A stretch of 5,735 nucleotides of DNA from an uncultured Hyphomicrobiales bacterium (GTDB lineage: Bacteria; Pseudomonadota; Alphaproteobacteria; Rhizobiales; Beijerinckiaceae): positions 1-5,735 of the forward strand of contig CAIWVR010000566.1 in NCBI GenBank assembly GCA_903916165.1, in the 5' to 3' direction. The notes beneath the pieces were generated by a model. That model searched no databases. It was not told the DNA's origin and was given only the letters and a program-made list of their open reading frames with translations. Shown here in pieces: positions 1 through 4,892 of the stretch. Made by a program: the position numbers and the translations under genes. Positions within the stretch are counted from its first letter, which is position 1; each line of letters opens with the position of its first letter.

Positions 1-28
1 CAATCATCATCAAACTGCGACCGCCAAA

Positions 29-424
29 ATGGCCTTCCTGATTGTCGCTGCTTTCTCATCCAGATTGTCGCGCTACAATCAGCAGACGCTTGCCCAATTC
101 ACCGGCTCGACCCACTTCTATCGGCACGGTCTGGTCCGTGAGGTGCTGTACACCGAGGGCGTGGAGTATGTGGCCGAGGCTGCTGGCGCCTACTGGCTGT
201 TGGACGAGATCGCGCTAGCACAGCGGTACATCATCCCGGTCAAGGCTGAGGATTTCCAGGTCTGGGAGATCAAGGTTGAGGCCAATCACAGCGCGATGCT
301 GACCTGCGGCGACGGCAATGGGCGAGAGCTGTGGGCCAAGCGGATCGAATTCACGGACTTCCCCGAGCCGGGCATCCGCTTCTTCTACGCCAACTGGGTC
401 ATCCACCTGCCCAGCGAGTACTGA
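29..424 (+). CDS. DUF6876 family protein (start uncertain, possibly partial)
   Basis: I recognise the family (DUF6876, small proteins of unknown function, common on plasmids and accessory islands) from family-like wording: LAQFTGSTHFYRH near residues 21-33, LYTEGVEYVAEAAGAYWLLDEIA at about 40-62, a CGDGNG turn, FTDFPEPGIRFFY and the terminal HLPSEY. The C-terminal end is complete. The start is doubtful: the frame is open to the left edge of the window, no Shine-Dalgarno sequence precedes ATG 29, and family members usually begin only a few residues before LAQFTG. A TTG at 65 would give a family-like start (MSRYNQQTLAQFTG) but also lacks an obvious ribosome site. The first 12 residues (MAFLIVAAFSSR) may therefore not be translated or may be a degenerate N-terminus. 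A decayed second copy of the 3' end follows at about 489-581. No function is known; the family call is from memory of its conserved motifs. Confidence 0.75.
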   Translation: MAFLIVAAFSSRLSRYNQQTLAQFTGSTHFYRHGLVREVLYTEGVEYVAEAAGAYWLLDEIALAQRYIIPVKAEDFQVWEIKVEANHSAMLTCGDGNGRELWAKRIEFTDFPEPGIRFFYANWVIHLPSEY

Positions 425-439
425 ACGACACGATATCCC

Positions 440-463
440 GTACGATCGTACAGGCTGTACGGA
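440..463. promoter_or_regulatory. Overlapping GTAC palindromes, operator-like
   Basis: Sixteen bases after the DUF6876 stop codon lie two overlapping perfect palindromes: GTACGATCGTAC (440-451) and CGTACAGGCTGTACG (447-461, central G). GTAC occurs three times, at 440, 448 and 457, nearly one helical turn apart. This is the symmetry expected of a dimeric repressor site, but it could also be a short hairpin in the 3' end of the mRNA. Related half-conserved copies occur at 718 and 827. The binding protein is unknown. Confidence 0.4.
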
Positions 464-488
464 AATAGGATCTCCAACCCTTGCCGCG

Positions 489-581
489 CTGTAGTGCTCC
501 TTGGTTGTGACGGATTTCCCTGCGCCGGGGATCGGGTTCTAGTTCTGTAGCGACACGCTGCTGCTGCCCAGCGAGTGTTGA
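489..581 (+). pseudogene. Decayed 3' end of a second DUF6876 gene
   Basis: Read in the frame of 501, this stretch gives VTDFPAPGIGF, an in-frame TAG at 540-542, then FCSDTLLLPSEC and a TGA stop at 579-581. This lines up position by position with the end of the intact gene (FTDFPEPGIRF-FYANWVIHLPSEY-stop), including the final LPSE. The DNA also matches closely at the end (CTGCCCAGCGAGT in both). Similarity fades before about 489, so only the last 25-30 codons remain recognisable. The differences in the strand before LPSE (SDTLLL versus ANWVIH) suggest a diverged paralogue and not a recent duplication. The nonsense codon and missing 5' part mean no functional product. Confidence 0.72.
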
Positions 582-618
582 AAACGCGCCGCGCCACATA
601 GAATACGATAAAATTCCT

Positions 619-658
619 ATACGCTTTCGCAGTCGCGTTTGAGGTGTTTCAAGCGTAT
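619..658. repeat. 8-bp inverted repeat ATACGCTT / AAGCGTAT
   Basis: ATACGCTT at 619-626 is exactly complemented by AAGCGTAT at 651-658, with a 24-base spacer. It lies in the non-coding stretch after the DUF6876 relic. It could be a chance match, an operator with distant half-sites or the stem of a loop; no T-tract follows, so it is not a terminator. Confidence 0.3.
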
Positions 659-715
659 GTTGAGCGTGCTTCGTGGCGCGACCATCATCAGCGTGACAGG
701 CGATCGGGTCGCATG

Positions 716-735
716 TTGTACAGACTGTTGGGAAA
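716..735. repeat. Second copy of the GTACAG-N-CTGT element
   Basis: At 718-728 the sequence GTACAGACTGT repeats the core of the palindrome at 447-461 with one base changed, and both copies are followed two or three bases later by GGAAAT. ACAG-A-CTGT is itself a perfect inverted repeat. The matching flank argues for a shared origin or a shared binding protein more than coincidence. Confidence 0.4.
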
Positions 736-813
736 TTCCTTGGTGAATTGATGCGTGCGTGTTGAAAAGCTGAGCAAAAACAAAGCGTTACGCACACTAG
801 GAATATAGTCCTG

Positions 814-835
814 TTGTACATGTGGTGTACAGGCT
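814..835. promoter_or_regulatory. TGTACA pair with third GTACAGGCT copy
   Basis: TGTACA occurs twice, separated by five bases, at 816-821 and 827-832 approximately, forming a symmetrical TGTACA-TGTGG-TGTACA style block; the right one continues as GTACAGGCT (827-835), identical over nine bases to the palindrome at 448-456. A TATAAC hexamer at 848-853 lies just downstream, so this could be a regulated promoter region for the candidate small RNA ending at 966. No good -35 hexamer is visible at 17 bases, so the promoter itself is weakly supported. Confidence 0.35.
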
Positions 836-854
836 AATTTCAGTGTCTATAACT

Positions 855-966
855 TCATTTAAATCAATGAGTTACAGAGCTTGCAGTACGCGAAGCGCTA
901 AGCTTTCGCACACGCCTCACGCGTGTTGTCTGGATACAAAAGCCGCTGGAAACAGCGGCTTTTTTT
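855..966 (+). ncRNA. Candidate small RNA ending in an intrinsic terminator
   Basis: Three consecutive hairpins stand close together: GCGAAGC (890-896) with GCTTTCGC (902-909, one bulged T), ACACGC (910-915) with GCGTGT (921-926, loop CTCAC), and the terminator hairpin 938-963. No credible reading frame leads into this terminator, and the nearest intact upstream gene ends over 500 bases before. The spacing and the terminal hairpin plus U-run are what a short trans-acting RNA looks like. The 5' end is a guess placed just after the TATAAC at 848-853. I do not recognise it as any known RNA family. It could instead be the tail of a decayed transcription unit. Confidence 0.4.
938..966 (+). terminator. 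Intrinsic terminator, 11-bp stem with GAAA loop
   Basis: The stem pairs 938-948 with 953-963 perfectly, its GC core being GCCGCTG/CAGCGGC, closed by a GAAA tetraloop (949-952) and followed by a run of T through 966. All textbook elements of Rho-independent termination on the plus strand are present. The A-run on the left also permits some activity on the minus strand. Confidence 0.85.
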
Positions 967-1148
967 ATTCATGCCATGGGCTGGGAAGAAATGATCGTGG
1001 CCTTGGCAACTTGTGGCTGCAGGGGGAGGCCAGGTGGTGCATTGTTTCCCACCGGGTTGAAGTCCCTCTGGCGCATGTTTTGAACCTTGCTGCGCGCGTC
1101 ACCTGCGCGCAGCGGGCGCGGGAGGGCGCCTGACGCCATCACCGATTT

Positions 1149-1282
1149 TTTGACCTGATCATCCGTGATCTGCAGATGCCGGTCCCGGGCGGCGCATCAG
1201 GGCGCTGTGCGCGGGCATTGACCAGGTCGTCAACAGGCCGTTCGACCAGGCGCGACGGGACGCCATGCCGGCTGTGGCCTGA
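1149..1282 (+). pseudogene. Relic of a response-regulator receiver domain
   Basis: In one frame positions 1149-1193 read FDLIIRDLQMPVPGG, close to the phospho-acceptor segment of receiver domains (typically DLILMDLQMPxMDG, the Asp of DLQMP being phosphorylated). In another frame 1202-1282 reads ALCAGIDQVVNRPFDQARRDAM and a stop, resembling the domain's last segment (AGMDxxxxKPFDxxxL), with Arg in place of the conserved Lys. In a working domain roughly 40-50 residues separate these motifs; here fewer than 10 codons do, and the frame differs. A TGA at 1131-1133 closes the first frame upstream. This suggests the end of a hybrid histidine kinase or response regulator that lost its middle. The motifs are short, so chance resemblance is possible. 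Confidence 0.45.
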
Positions 1283-1334
1283 GGGCGTCCACGCTGCGCA
1301 GGACCGACGCCTGCAAAAAACATGTCGCCTTTAG

Positions 1335-1354
1335 TTGCTGCGGTGAGGCAGCAA
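1335..1354. repeat. 7-bp hairpin upstream of the mucR-like gene
   Basis: TTGCTGC (1335-1341) and GCAGCAA (1348-1354) pair perfectly around the six-base loop GGTGAG. No T-run follows, so it is not a standard terminator. It lies some 200 bases before the mucR-like start codon; a role in that gene's leader is possible but unsupported. Confidence 0.3.
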
Positions 1355-1550
1355 GGTGACACAAAGGTAAGGTCAGGGTTTCGTTATCCTTCCTCTCAAG
1401 TAATCCCGCGTCGGGGATAAATTCACAGACGCGTTTCCTGTGCTGTTCCATCCGTTTGGGTGTTCAGCGTGTTTACTTTTGTTTTGGGGTGCGTTAGTTA
1501 TTAGTTGAATCAGGCTTCCGGTGCCAAATTAGTCTCCCGCGGGTAAAAAA

Positions 1551-1991
1551 ATGGATCATGAACACGTTGGCGCTGACGATTTCGTTCATCTGGCAGCAGA
1601 GATCGTTGCGGCTTTTGTGGCGAACAATGCGATAGCTCCGGCTGAAATTCCAAGCTTTCTCAAATCGGTGCACGATTCTCTCCGGGCCATGTCAGGCGCG
1701 CCAGCGGCGTTGATCCTGCCGCCCGTGGTGGTTGTTCCGCCGCTCAAGCCTGCTGTGCCGATCAACAAGACAGTCAGTCCCGATCACATTGTTTGCCTTG
1801 AAGATGGTCATAGTTTCCGTTCGCTTAAGCGGCATTTGGGAACGGCGCACAATATGTCGCCGCAGCAATATCGTGAAAAGTGGGGGTTGCCGAACGACTA
1901 TCCGATGGTTGCGCCCAATTATGCTGAGGCACGTTCGGAAATGGCCAAGAAAATCGGGCTCGGCCAGCGTCGCCGTGGGAAGAAAAAATAA
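1551..1991 (+). CDS. mucR: MucR/Ros family zinc-finger transcriptional regulator
   Basis: The 146-residue protein has the family layout and length. Residues 1-45 are the helical N-terminal segment typical of MucR (VHLAAEIVAAFVANN, IPSFLKSVHDSL), known in relatives to mediate oligomerisation. A proline- and valine-rich linker fills about 51-72. The DNA-binding domain spans about 78-142: the finger runs from C82 through SLKRHL to H100, then YREKWGLP, YPMVAPNYAEARSEMAKKIGLG and a basic tail RRRGKKK. The finger ligands appear to be C82, D85, H95 and H100: CLED replaces the CxxC of Ros, as in MucR itself. Members repress or silence AT-rich promoters for exopolysaccharide, motility and symbiosis or virulence genes and usually regulate themselves. 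Start ATG 1551 is family-consistent although the ribosome site is weak (GGGTAAAAAA). Several paralogues per genome are usual, so equivalence to any particular mucR is not claimed. Confidence 0.9.
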   Translation: MDHEHVGADDFVHLAAEIVAAFVANNAIAPAEIPSFLKSVHDSLRAMSGAPAALILPPVVVVPPLKPAVPINKTVSPDHIVCLEDGHSFRSLKRHLGTAHNMSPQQYREKWGLPNDYPMVAPNYAEARSEMAKKIGLGQRRRGKKK

Positions 1992-2056
1992 GCTTTCGCA
2001 AACATGTATGCGTCGCTTGGGGCTGCCGGCACGTGTCGGCGTTGGAGTCTTCAGTC

Positions 2057-2063
2057 AAGAAGG
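2057..2063 (+). promoter_or_regulatory. Shine-Dalgarno that fixes the start at 2072
   Basis: AAGAAGG sits eight bases before ATG 2072. A GTG at 2033 opens the same frame 13 codons earlier but has no comparable site, and starting there would bury the signal peptide behind a charged extension. Confidence 0.65.
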
Positions 2064-2071
2064 TGTCCACG

Positions 2072-3316
2072 ATGTATCCATGCCGTTTGCTCGCGCTCCT
2101 GACCATTGTCCTGTTTCTGAGCGGGCCGGCCATGGCCCAGAACAGCTTCGTGATCGACACGGTGACGTCGCGCAGTGATGCGGCCAAGGGTCTTGTGAAC
2201 GTGTCAGGGGTTGAGGTGGTCAACACCAACCTGTCGCGTGAGGAGGTCGTGAAACTTCTGGCGGCGGATACGCCGCAGGACGAGATCGTGTCGATCGCCC
2301 TGAAGATGACAGCTGATTTGCTGAAGATTGGCGGAACCTCCATTTTTGGTGAAACGGTCAGGGTCATGAGCGGACCTTTCACCGCCGCAGGCCTCGACAA
2401 GGGTCGGTTCGGAAAGGTCAATCTCTCGGGCTTCTCGGTTGTTTTCTCCGACAGGGACGCCGCGGCCTCCGGAAACCTGACAGGCCGTTCGCTGGAGCTG
2501 AAGAGCGGAAATATCACCTCGTTCATCAAGGCTCTCCAGTCCGGTCATTTCGAATCGGCCTCATTTCAGATCGGCGAGATCAAGTGGGATGGGTTCGACG
2601 CAGCCTTTACCGACACCGAGACGCCTGCCGACGCGCCGGGCGGCAATCAGGTCAAGCTGCATTTGCGAAGCCTGTCCGCCGCAACGGATTATGTCGGCGA
2701 CATGCCAGTCAGCAGCAAAGGTGAGTTGGCCGGCCTTCTGTTTGATCCGGCCCCTGCCTCCGAACTGGGCAGGGGCCTGCGAAGCTTCGGCTATGAGCGG
2801 ATCGAGGTCGGCATGAGCGGGGCAGGACGTTACGACCCGACCTCGCAACGTCTCGTCTTGCAGGACTATACAATTTCAAGCCCGCAGGCCGGGAGACTCA
2901 GCCTTGCCGGAGAGGTTTCCGGCATGGATGCCGGCGCACTCTCGTCCGGGGACGCCACGCGGCGCGGGATGGCGCTTCTGGGTGCCAGCGTGGAGGGGCT
3001 GAAGGTCGGCTTCGTCAACGACGGACTGGTCGAAAAGAGCTTCGCTTTTGCGGCTGCGAGGCAGGGCAGGTCGCCAGCCGCCCTGCGCGCCGAAGGATCG
3101 GCCAAGGCCGGGCAATTGCTGCCGCTGTTCCTGGCCGGAGACCCGCAATCTCTGCCGCTCGCGCAAGCGGTGCAGGCCTTCCTGTCCGATCCGAAGAATG
3201 TCACGCTGACCATGAAAGCGCGCGGGGCACCTGTACCACTGGCGCGCCTTGGCAGTATTCGTGACCCGATGACGTTCCTCGCGCTGGTCAATGTCACCCT
3301 GGTGGCAAACCAATAG
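2072..3316 (+). CDS. Exported protein of unknown function (414 aa)
   Basis: The protein starts with a clear signal peptide: M-Y-P-C-R, a hydrophobic core LLALLTIVLFLSG, and a cleavage motif AMA before QNSF, so it is expected in the periplasm or the outer membrane space. The remaining roughly 390 residues have no further membrane helix. They alternate short strands with polar turns (for example KVNLSGFSVVFSD, YERIEVGMSGAGRYDPTSQRLVLQDYTI, GRLSLAGEVSGM), a pattern that suggests stacked beta-structure. The C-terminal third contains a block I associate with uncharacterised proteins of this order: VEKSFAFAAARQGRSPAALRAE, a FLSDPKNVTLTMKA segment, and a final leucine/valine strand LALVNVTLVANQ. I cannot name the family; a lipid- or envelope-related role, by analogy with AsmA- or DUF945-like proteins, is speculation. 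It lies 80 bases after the mucR-like gene on the same strand, so co-transcription is possible. The tail of the gene looks complete. Confidence 0.8.
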   Translation: MYPCRLLALLTIVLFLSGPAMAQNSFVIDTVTSRSDAAKGLVNVSGVEVVNTNLSREEVVKLLAADTPQDEIVSIALKMTADLLKIGGTSIFGETVRVMSGPFTAAGLDKGRFGKVNLSGFSVVFSDRDAAASGNLTGRSLELKSGNITSFIKALQSGHFESASFQIGEIKWDGFDAAFTDTETPADAPGGNQVKLHLRSLSAATDYVGDMPVSSKGELAGLLFDPAPASELGRGLRSFGYERIEVGMSGAGRYDPTSQRLVLQDYTISSPQAGRLSLAGEVSGMDAGALSSGDATRRGMALLGASVEGLKVGFVNDGLVEKSFAFAAARQGRSPAALRAEGSAKAGQLLPLFLAGDPQSLPLAQAVQAFLSDPKNVTLTMKARGAPVPLARLGSIRDPMTFLALVNVTLVANQ

Positions 3317-3412
3317 GCTGTCAGGCAGAAAAGTGGCGTTTTTTGCAGGCCGCTTGACCGAAAGCTGAGATAGCCACGCGCATAGCGCATGGCTGCCCCC
3401 CTGACTGGGTGC

Positions 3413-3440
3413 TTGTGGTCTGACCTGACCGGTTTATATG
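3413..3440 (+). promoter_or_regulatory. Possible sigma-70 promoter for the micro-protein
   Basis: TTGTGG (3413-3418) and TATATG (3435-3440) are separated by 16 bases, about 50 bases before the small gene's start. The -35 retains the TTG favoured by alphaproteobacterial housekeeping promoters. A GTGCAC palindrome follows immediately (3443-3448), with a similar GTTGCAC at about 3464-3470, which could be half-sites of an operator near the transcription start. Confidence 0.35.
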
Positions 3441-3489
3441 CAGTGCACAGTATTTAATCGTGCGTTGCACAAAAAACCGGAGAATGAAC

Positions 3490-3576
3490 ATGGTTGAGAA
3501 CCGCATGGAATATATCGCCGTCAGCACTGGCGTCGTCCTGACCGCCCTCGTGGCGCTGATCCCTTTCGTCGCCTGA
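3490..3576 (+). CDS. 28-residue single-helix membrane micro-protein
   Basis: The frame reads MVENRMEYIAVSTGVVLTALVALIPFVA: a short charged head (E3, R5, E7) followed by about 20 uninterrupted hydrophobic residues ending the protein, enough for one membrane helix. A CGGAG sequence at 3478-3482 lies seven bases before ATG 3490; an in-frame ATG at 3484 would be too close to it, so 3490 is preferred (30 residues if 3484 is used). The gene is followed 20 bases later by a strong terminator and preceded by a plausible promoter, so it seems to be its own transcription unit. I do not recognise the family. It has only one arginine codon, which argues against its being an arginine attenuator peptide for argC downstream. 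Confidence 0.55.
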   Translation: MVENRMEYIAVSTGVVLTALVALIPFVA

Positions 3577-3596
3577 TTGCTTCTTCCTGCAGGATC

Positions 3597-3629
3597 AGCA
3601 AAGCCCCGGTTCGCCGGGGCTTTGCTTTG
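3597..3629 (+). terminator. Terminator with 13-bp perfect stem and TTCG loop
   Basis: AGCAAAGCCCCGG (3597-3609) pairs without mismatch to 3614-3626 around a TTCG loop. The U-run is short (CTTTGCTTT), so it may depend partly on the very stable stem. It separates the micro-protein gene from argC. Confidence 0.75.
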
Positions 3630-3722
3630 AGGTCGGAACGGCGTGTCGGTGCCGCCGACCCTTGACTGTGATGGATGGACGCGCGACGAGGCTTGCGCAA
3701 TTCATCTGCGGGGGACGGGACC

Positions 3723-4634
3723 ATGGCGCGGATCTTCATCGACGGTGAGGCGGGGACCACGGGGCTTGGCATTCGTGATCGGCTGGCCGACCAGCCTGGA
3801 CTTGAACTGGTCAGCATCGACCCGGCGCAACGCAAGAATGCCGCCGTCAAGCGTGAGCTGATGAGCACGGTCGACGTCGTCATCCTGTGCCTGCCCGATG
3901 AGGCGGCCAAGGAGACGGTGGCTTTGGCCGATACGCTGCCCGGCGGTGGCCCGCGAATTCTCGACGCCTCCACCGCTCATCGGGTTGCGGGGGGCTGGAC
4001 TTACGGTTTTCCCGAACTTGCACCGGGGCAGGGTGCCGCGATTGCCGCCGCCCGTCGCGTGGCAAATCCGGGCTGTTACGCCACCGGTGCCATTGCGCTG
4101 TTGCGCCCGCTGGTCGACGCGGGTCTGCTGTCCCCTGAGACGCCGCTGAGCATCAATGCAATTTCCGGCTATTCCGGCGGTGGCAAGACAATGATCGAGG
4201 CCTATGAAGCCGGTTGCGCGCCAGCCTTCGAGCTTTATGCGCTCAGCCTTGAGCACAAGCATATTCCTGAAATCCAGGCCTATTCAAGGCTGAGCCGGCG
4301 GGTGCTGTTTGTCCCCTCGGTCGGCAATTTCCGGCAGGGCATGATCGTGTCCATTCCGCTGCATCTCGGGGACCTGCCCGGCCGACCGTCGGCTGTCGAT
4401 CTCGAGAGGGTACTGCGGGCACATTATGCCGGGTCCGACATTGTTAGCGTCCTCCCGGCGGAAGCATCGGCCAAGCTGGAGCCCGAGGCGCTGAACGACA
4501 CAAATTTGCTCGATATTCGAATCGTCTCGAACGCAAGTTGCAACCATGCCGTGCTCTTGGCGCGTCTGGACAATCTGGGAAAAGGTGCCTCCGGGGCTGC
4601 CGTCCAGAACCTCAGTCTCATGCTGGGGGCCTGA
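3723..4634 (+). CDS. argC: N-acetyl-gamma-glutamyl-phosphate reductase (type 2 ArgC)
   Basis: The cytoplasmic enzyme reduces N-acetyl-glutamyl-5-phosphate with NADPH to the semialdehyde, the third step of arginine synthesis. At 303 residues it is the short AGPR type 2 form. Visible landmarks are the dinucleotide-binding start IFIDGEAGTTGLGI (residues 4-17), DASTAHR (81-87), the catalytic cysteine C118 in NPGCYATG, the substrate loop SGYSGGGKTMIEAYE (148-162), EHKHIPEI with the likely catalytic histidine H180, and GKGASGAAVQN near the end (287-296). The frame is open 16 codons further left, but family members begin at this methionine and GGGGGA (3710-3715) lies seven bases before it. No other arginine gene adjoins; in many alphaproteobacteria argC follows rpsI, which is not seen here. 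No residue looks damaged. Confidence 0.97.
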   Translation: MARIFIDGEAGTTGLGIRDRLADQPGLELVSIDPAQRKNAAVKRELMSTVDVVILCLPDEAAKETVALADTLPGGGPRILDASTAHRVAGGWTYGFPELAPGQGAAIAAARRVANPGCYATGAIALLRPLVDAGLLSPETPLSINAISGYSGGGKTMIEAYEAGCAPAFELYALSLEHKHIPEIQAYSRLSRRVLFVPSVGNFRQGMIVSIPLHLGDLPGRPSAVDLERVLRAHYAGSDIVSVLPAEASAKLEPEALNDTNLLDIRIVSNASCNHAVLLARLDNLGKGASGAAVQNLSLMLGA

Positions 4635-4892
4635 ACGTGTGACAGCTCGCCAACAGTGCCGAGCAAAAACCGTTCGTTTGACAAAAACCTTACGTCACCT
4701 TTCGGGTTGCCGGTCAGGGATGAAGATGAATGAAATGATAAAAATGTTTTAAAAATAATATATTAATTACGTATTATGCTGATCTCTGAATCTATTATGT
4801 CAAGATTTTGCCGGTTTGCGCACCGCATGTTGCATACATGCGGTTATCACAATTGCCGACGCTATTGAACGTCGGCTTGTGAGGATCTCTCC
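4635..4892. other. AT-rich intergenic region before the fadL relic
   Basis: About 4725-4800 is strikingly A+T-rich compared with its neighbours, including runs such as AATAATATATTAATTA. No gene is visible. TTGACA at 4678-4683 has no matching -10 at 17 bases. TATTAT-type hexamers near 4772 and 4795 could be promoter elements of the former porin gene. MucR-type proteins favour such AT-rich DNA, but a link to the mucR-like gene here is only inference. Confidence 0.45.
4823..4876. repeat. Two adjacent perfect inverted repeats in the fadL leader
   Basis: CCGCATGT (4823-4830) pairs with ACATGCGG (4836-4843) around TGCAT, and GCCGACG (4855-4861) pairs with CGTCGGC (4870-4876) around an eight-base loop. 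Both lie just before the ribosome site GAGGAT (4881-4886). They could be hairpins of a structured 5' untranslated region or operator sites of the gene before it decayed. Confidence 0.5.

Larger units (their letters stand above)
425..1550. other. Gene-poor, decaying intergenic region
   Basis: Between the DUF6876 gene and the mucR-like gene no frame shows a recognisable intact protein. What it holds is listed separately: the DUF6876 relic, three GTACAG elements, the hairpin series with terminator, and the receiver-domain relic. Open frames on the minus strand at 399-821 and 1230-1451 and on the plus strand at 822-1133 have low-complexity, Arg/Cys-rich translations without family motifs. The last 150 bases (about 1400-1550) are richer in T and presumably carry the mucR promoter; a 7-base tandem repeat TTAGTTA/TTAGTTG sits near 1495-1508. 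Confidence 0.6.

Noticed and set aside
399..821. 140-codon open frame on the minus strand
   Set aside because: Its translation has no family motif, is rich in Arg, Thr and Cys, and overlaps the end of the intact DUF6876 gene and the DUF6876 relic on the other strand.
938..966. CRISPR, tRNA or attachment-site signal around the terminator
   Set aside because: No repeated spacer pattern, no cloverleaf and no integrase gene are visible; a terminator explains the structure.
822..1133. 103-codon open frame on the plus strand
   Set aside because: It runs straight through the strong terminator at 938-966, lacks a ribosome site and has no recognisable domain.
1825..2529. 234-codon open frame on the minus strand
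   Set aside because: It is antisense to the mucR-like gene and the exported protein, both of which have clear signals on the plus strand; its translation shows no known motif.
3484..3630. Arginine attenuator controlling argC
   Set aside because: The peptide has a single arginine codon, no competing antiterminator stem is apparent, and argC has its own leader of about 90 bases after the terminator.
3675..3722. Upstream in-frame extension of argC
   Set aside because: The 16 extra residues (starting MDARRGLRNSS) do not belong to the family, which starts at MARIFIDG, and the good ribosome site lies just before 3723.
3702..4262. 186-codon open frame antisense to argC
   Set aside because: It mirrors the codon bias of argC and has no protein family features.
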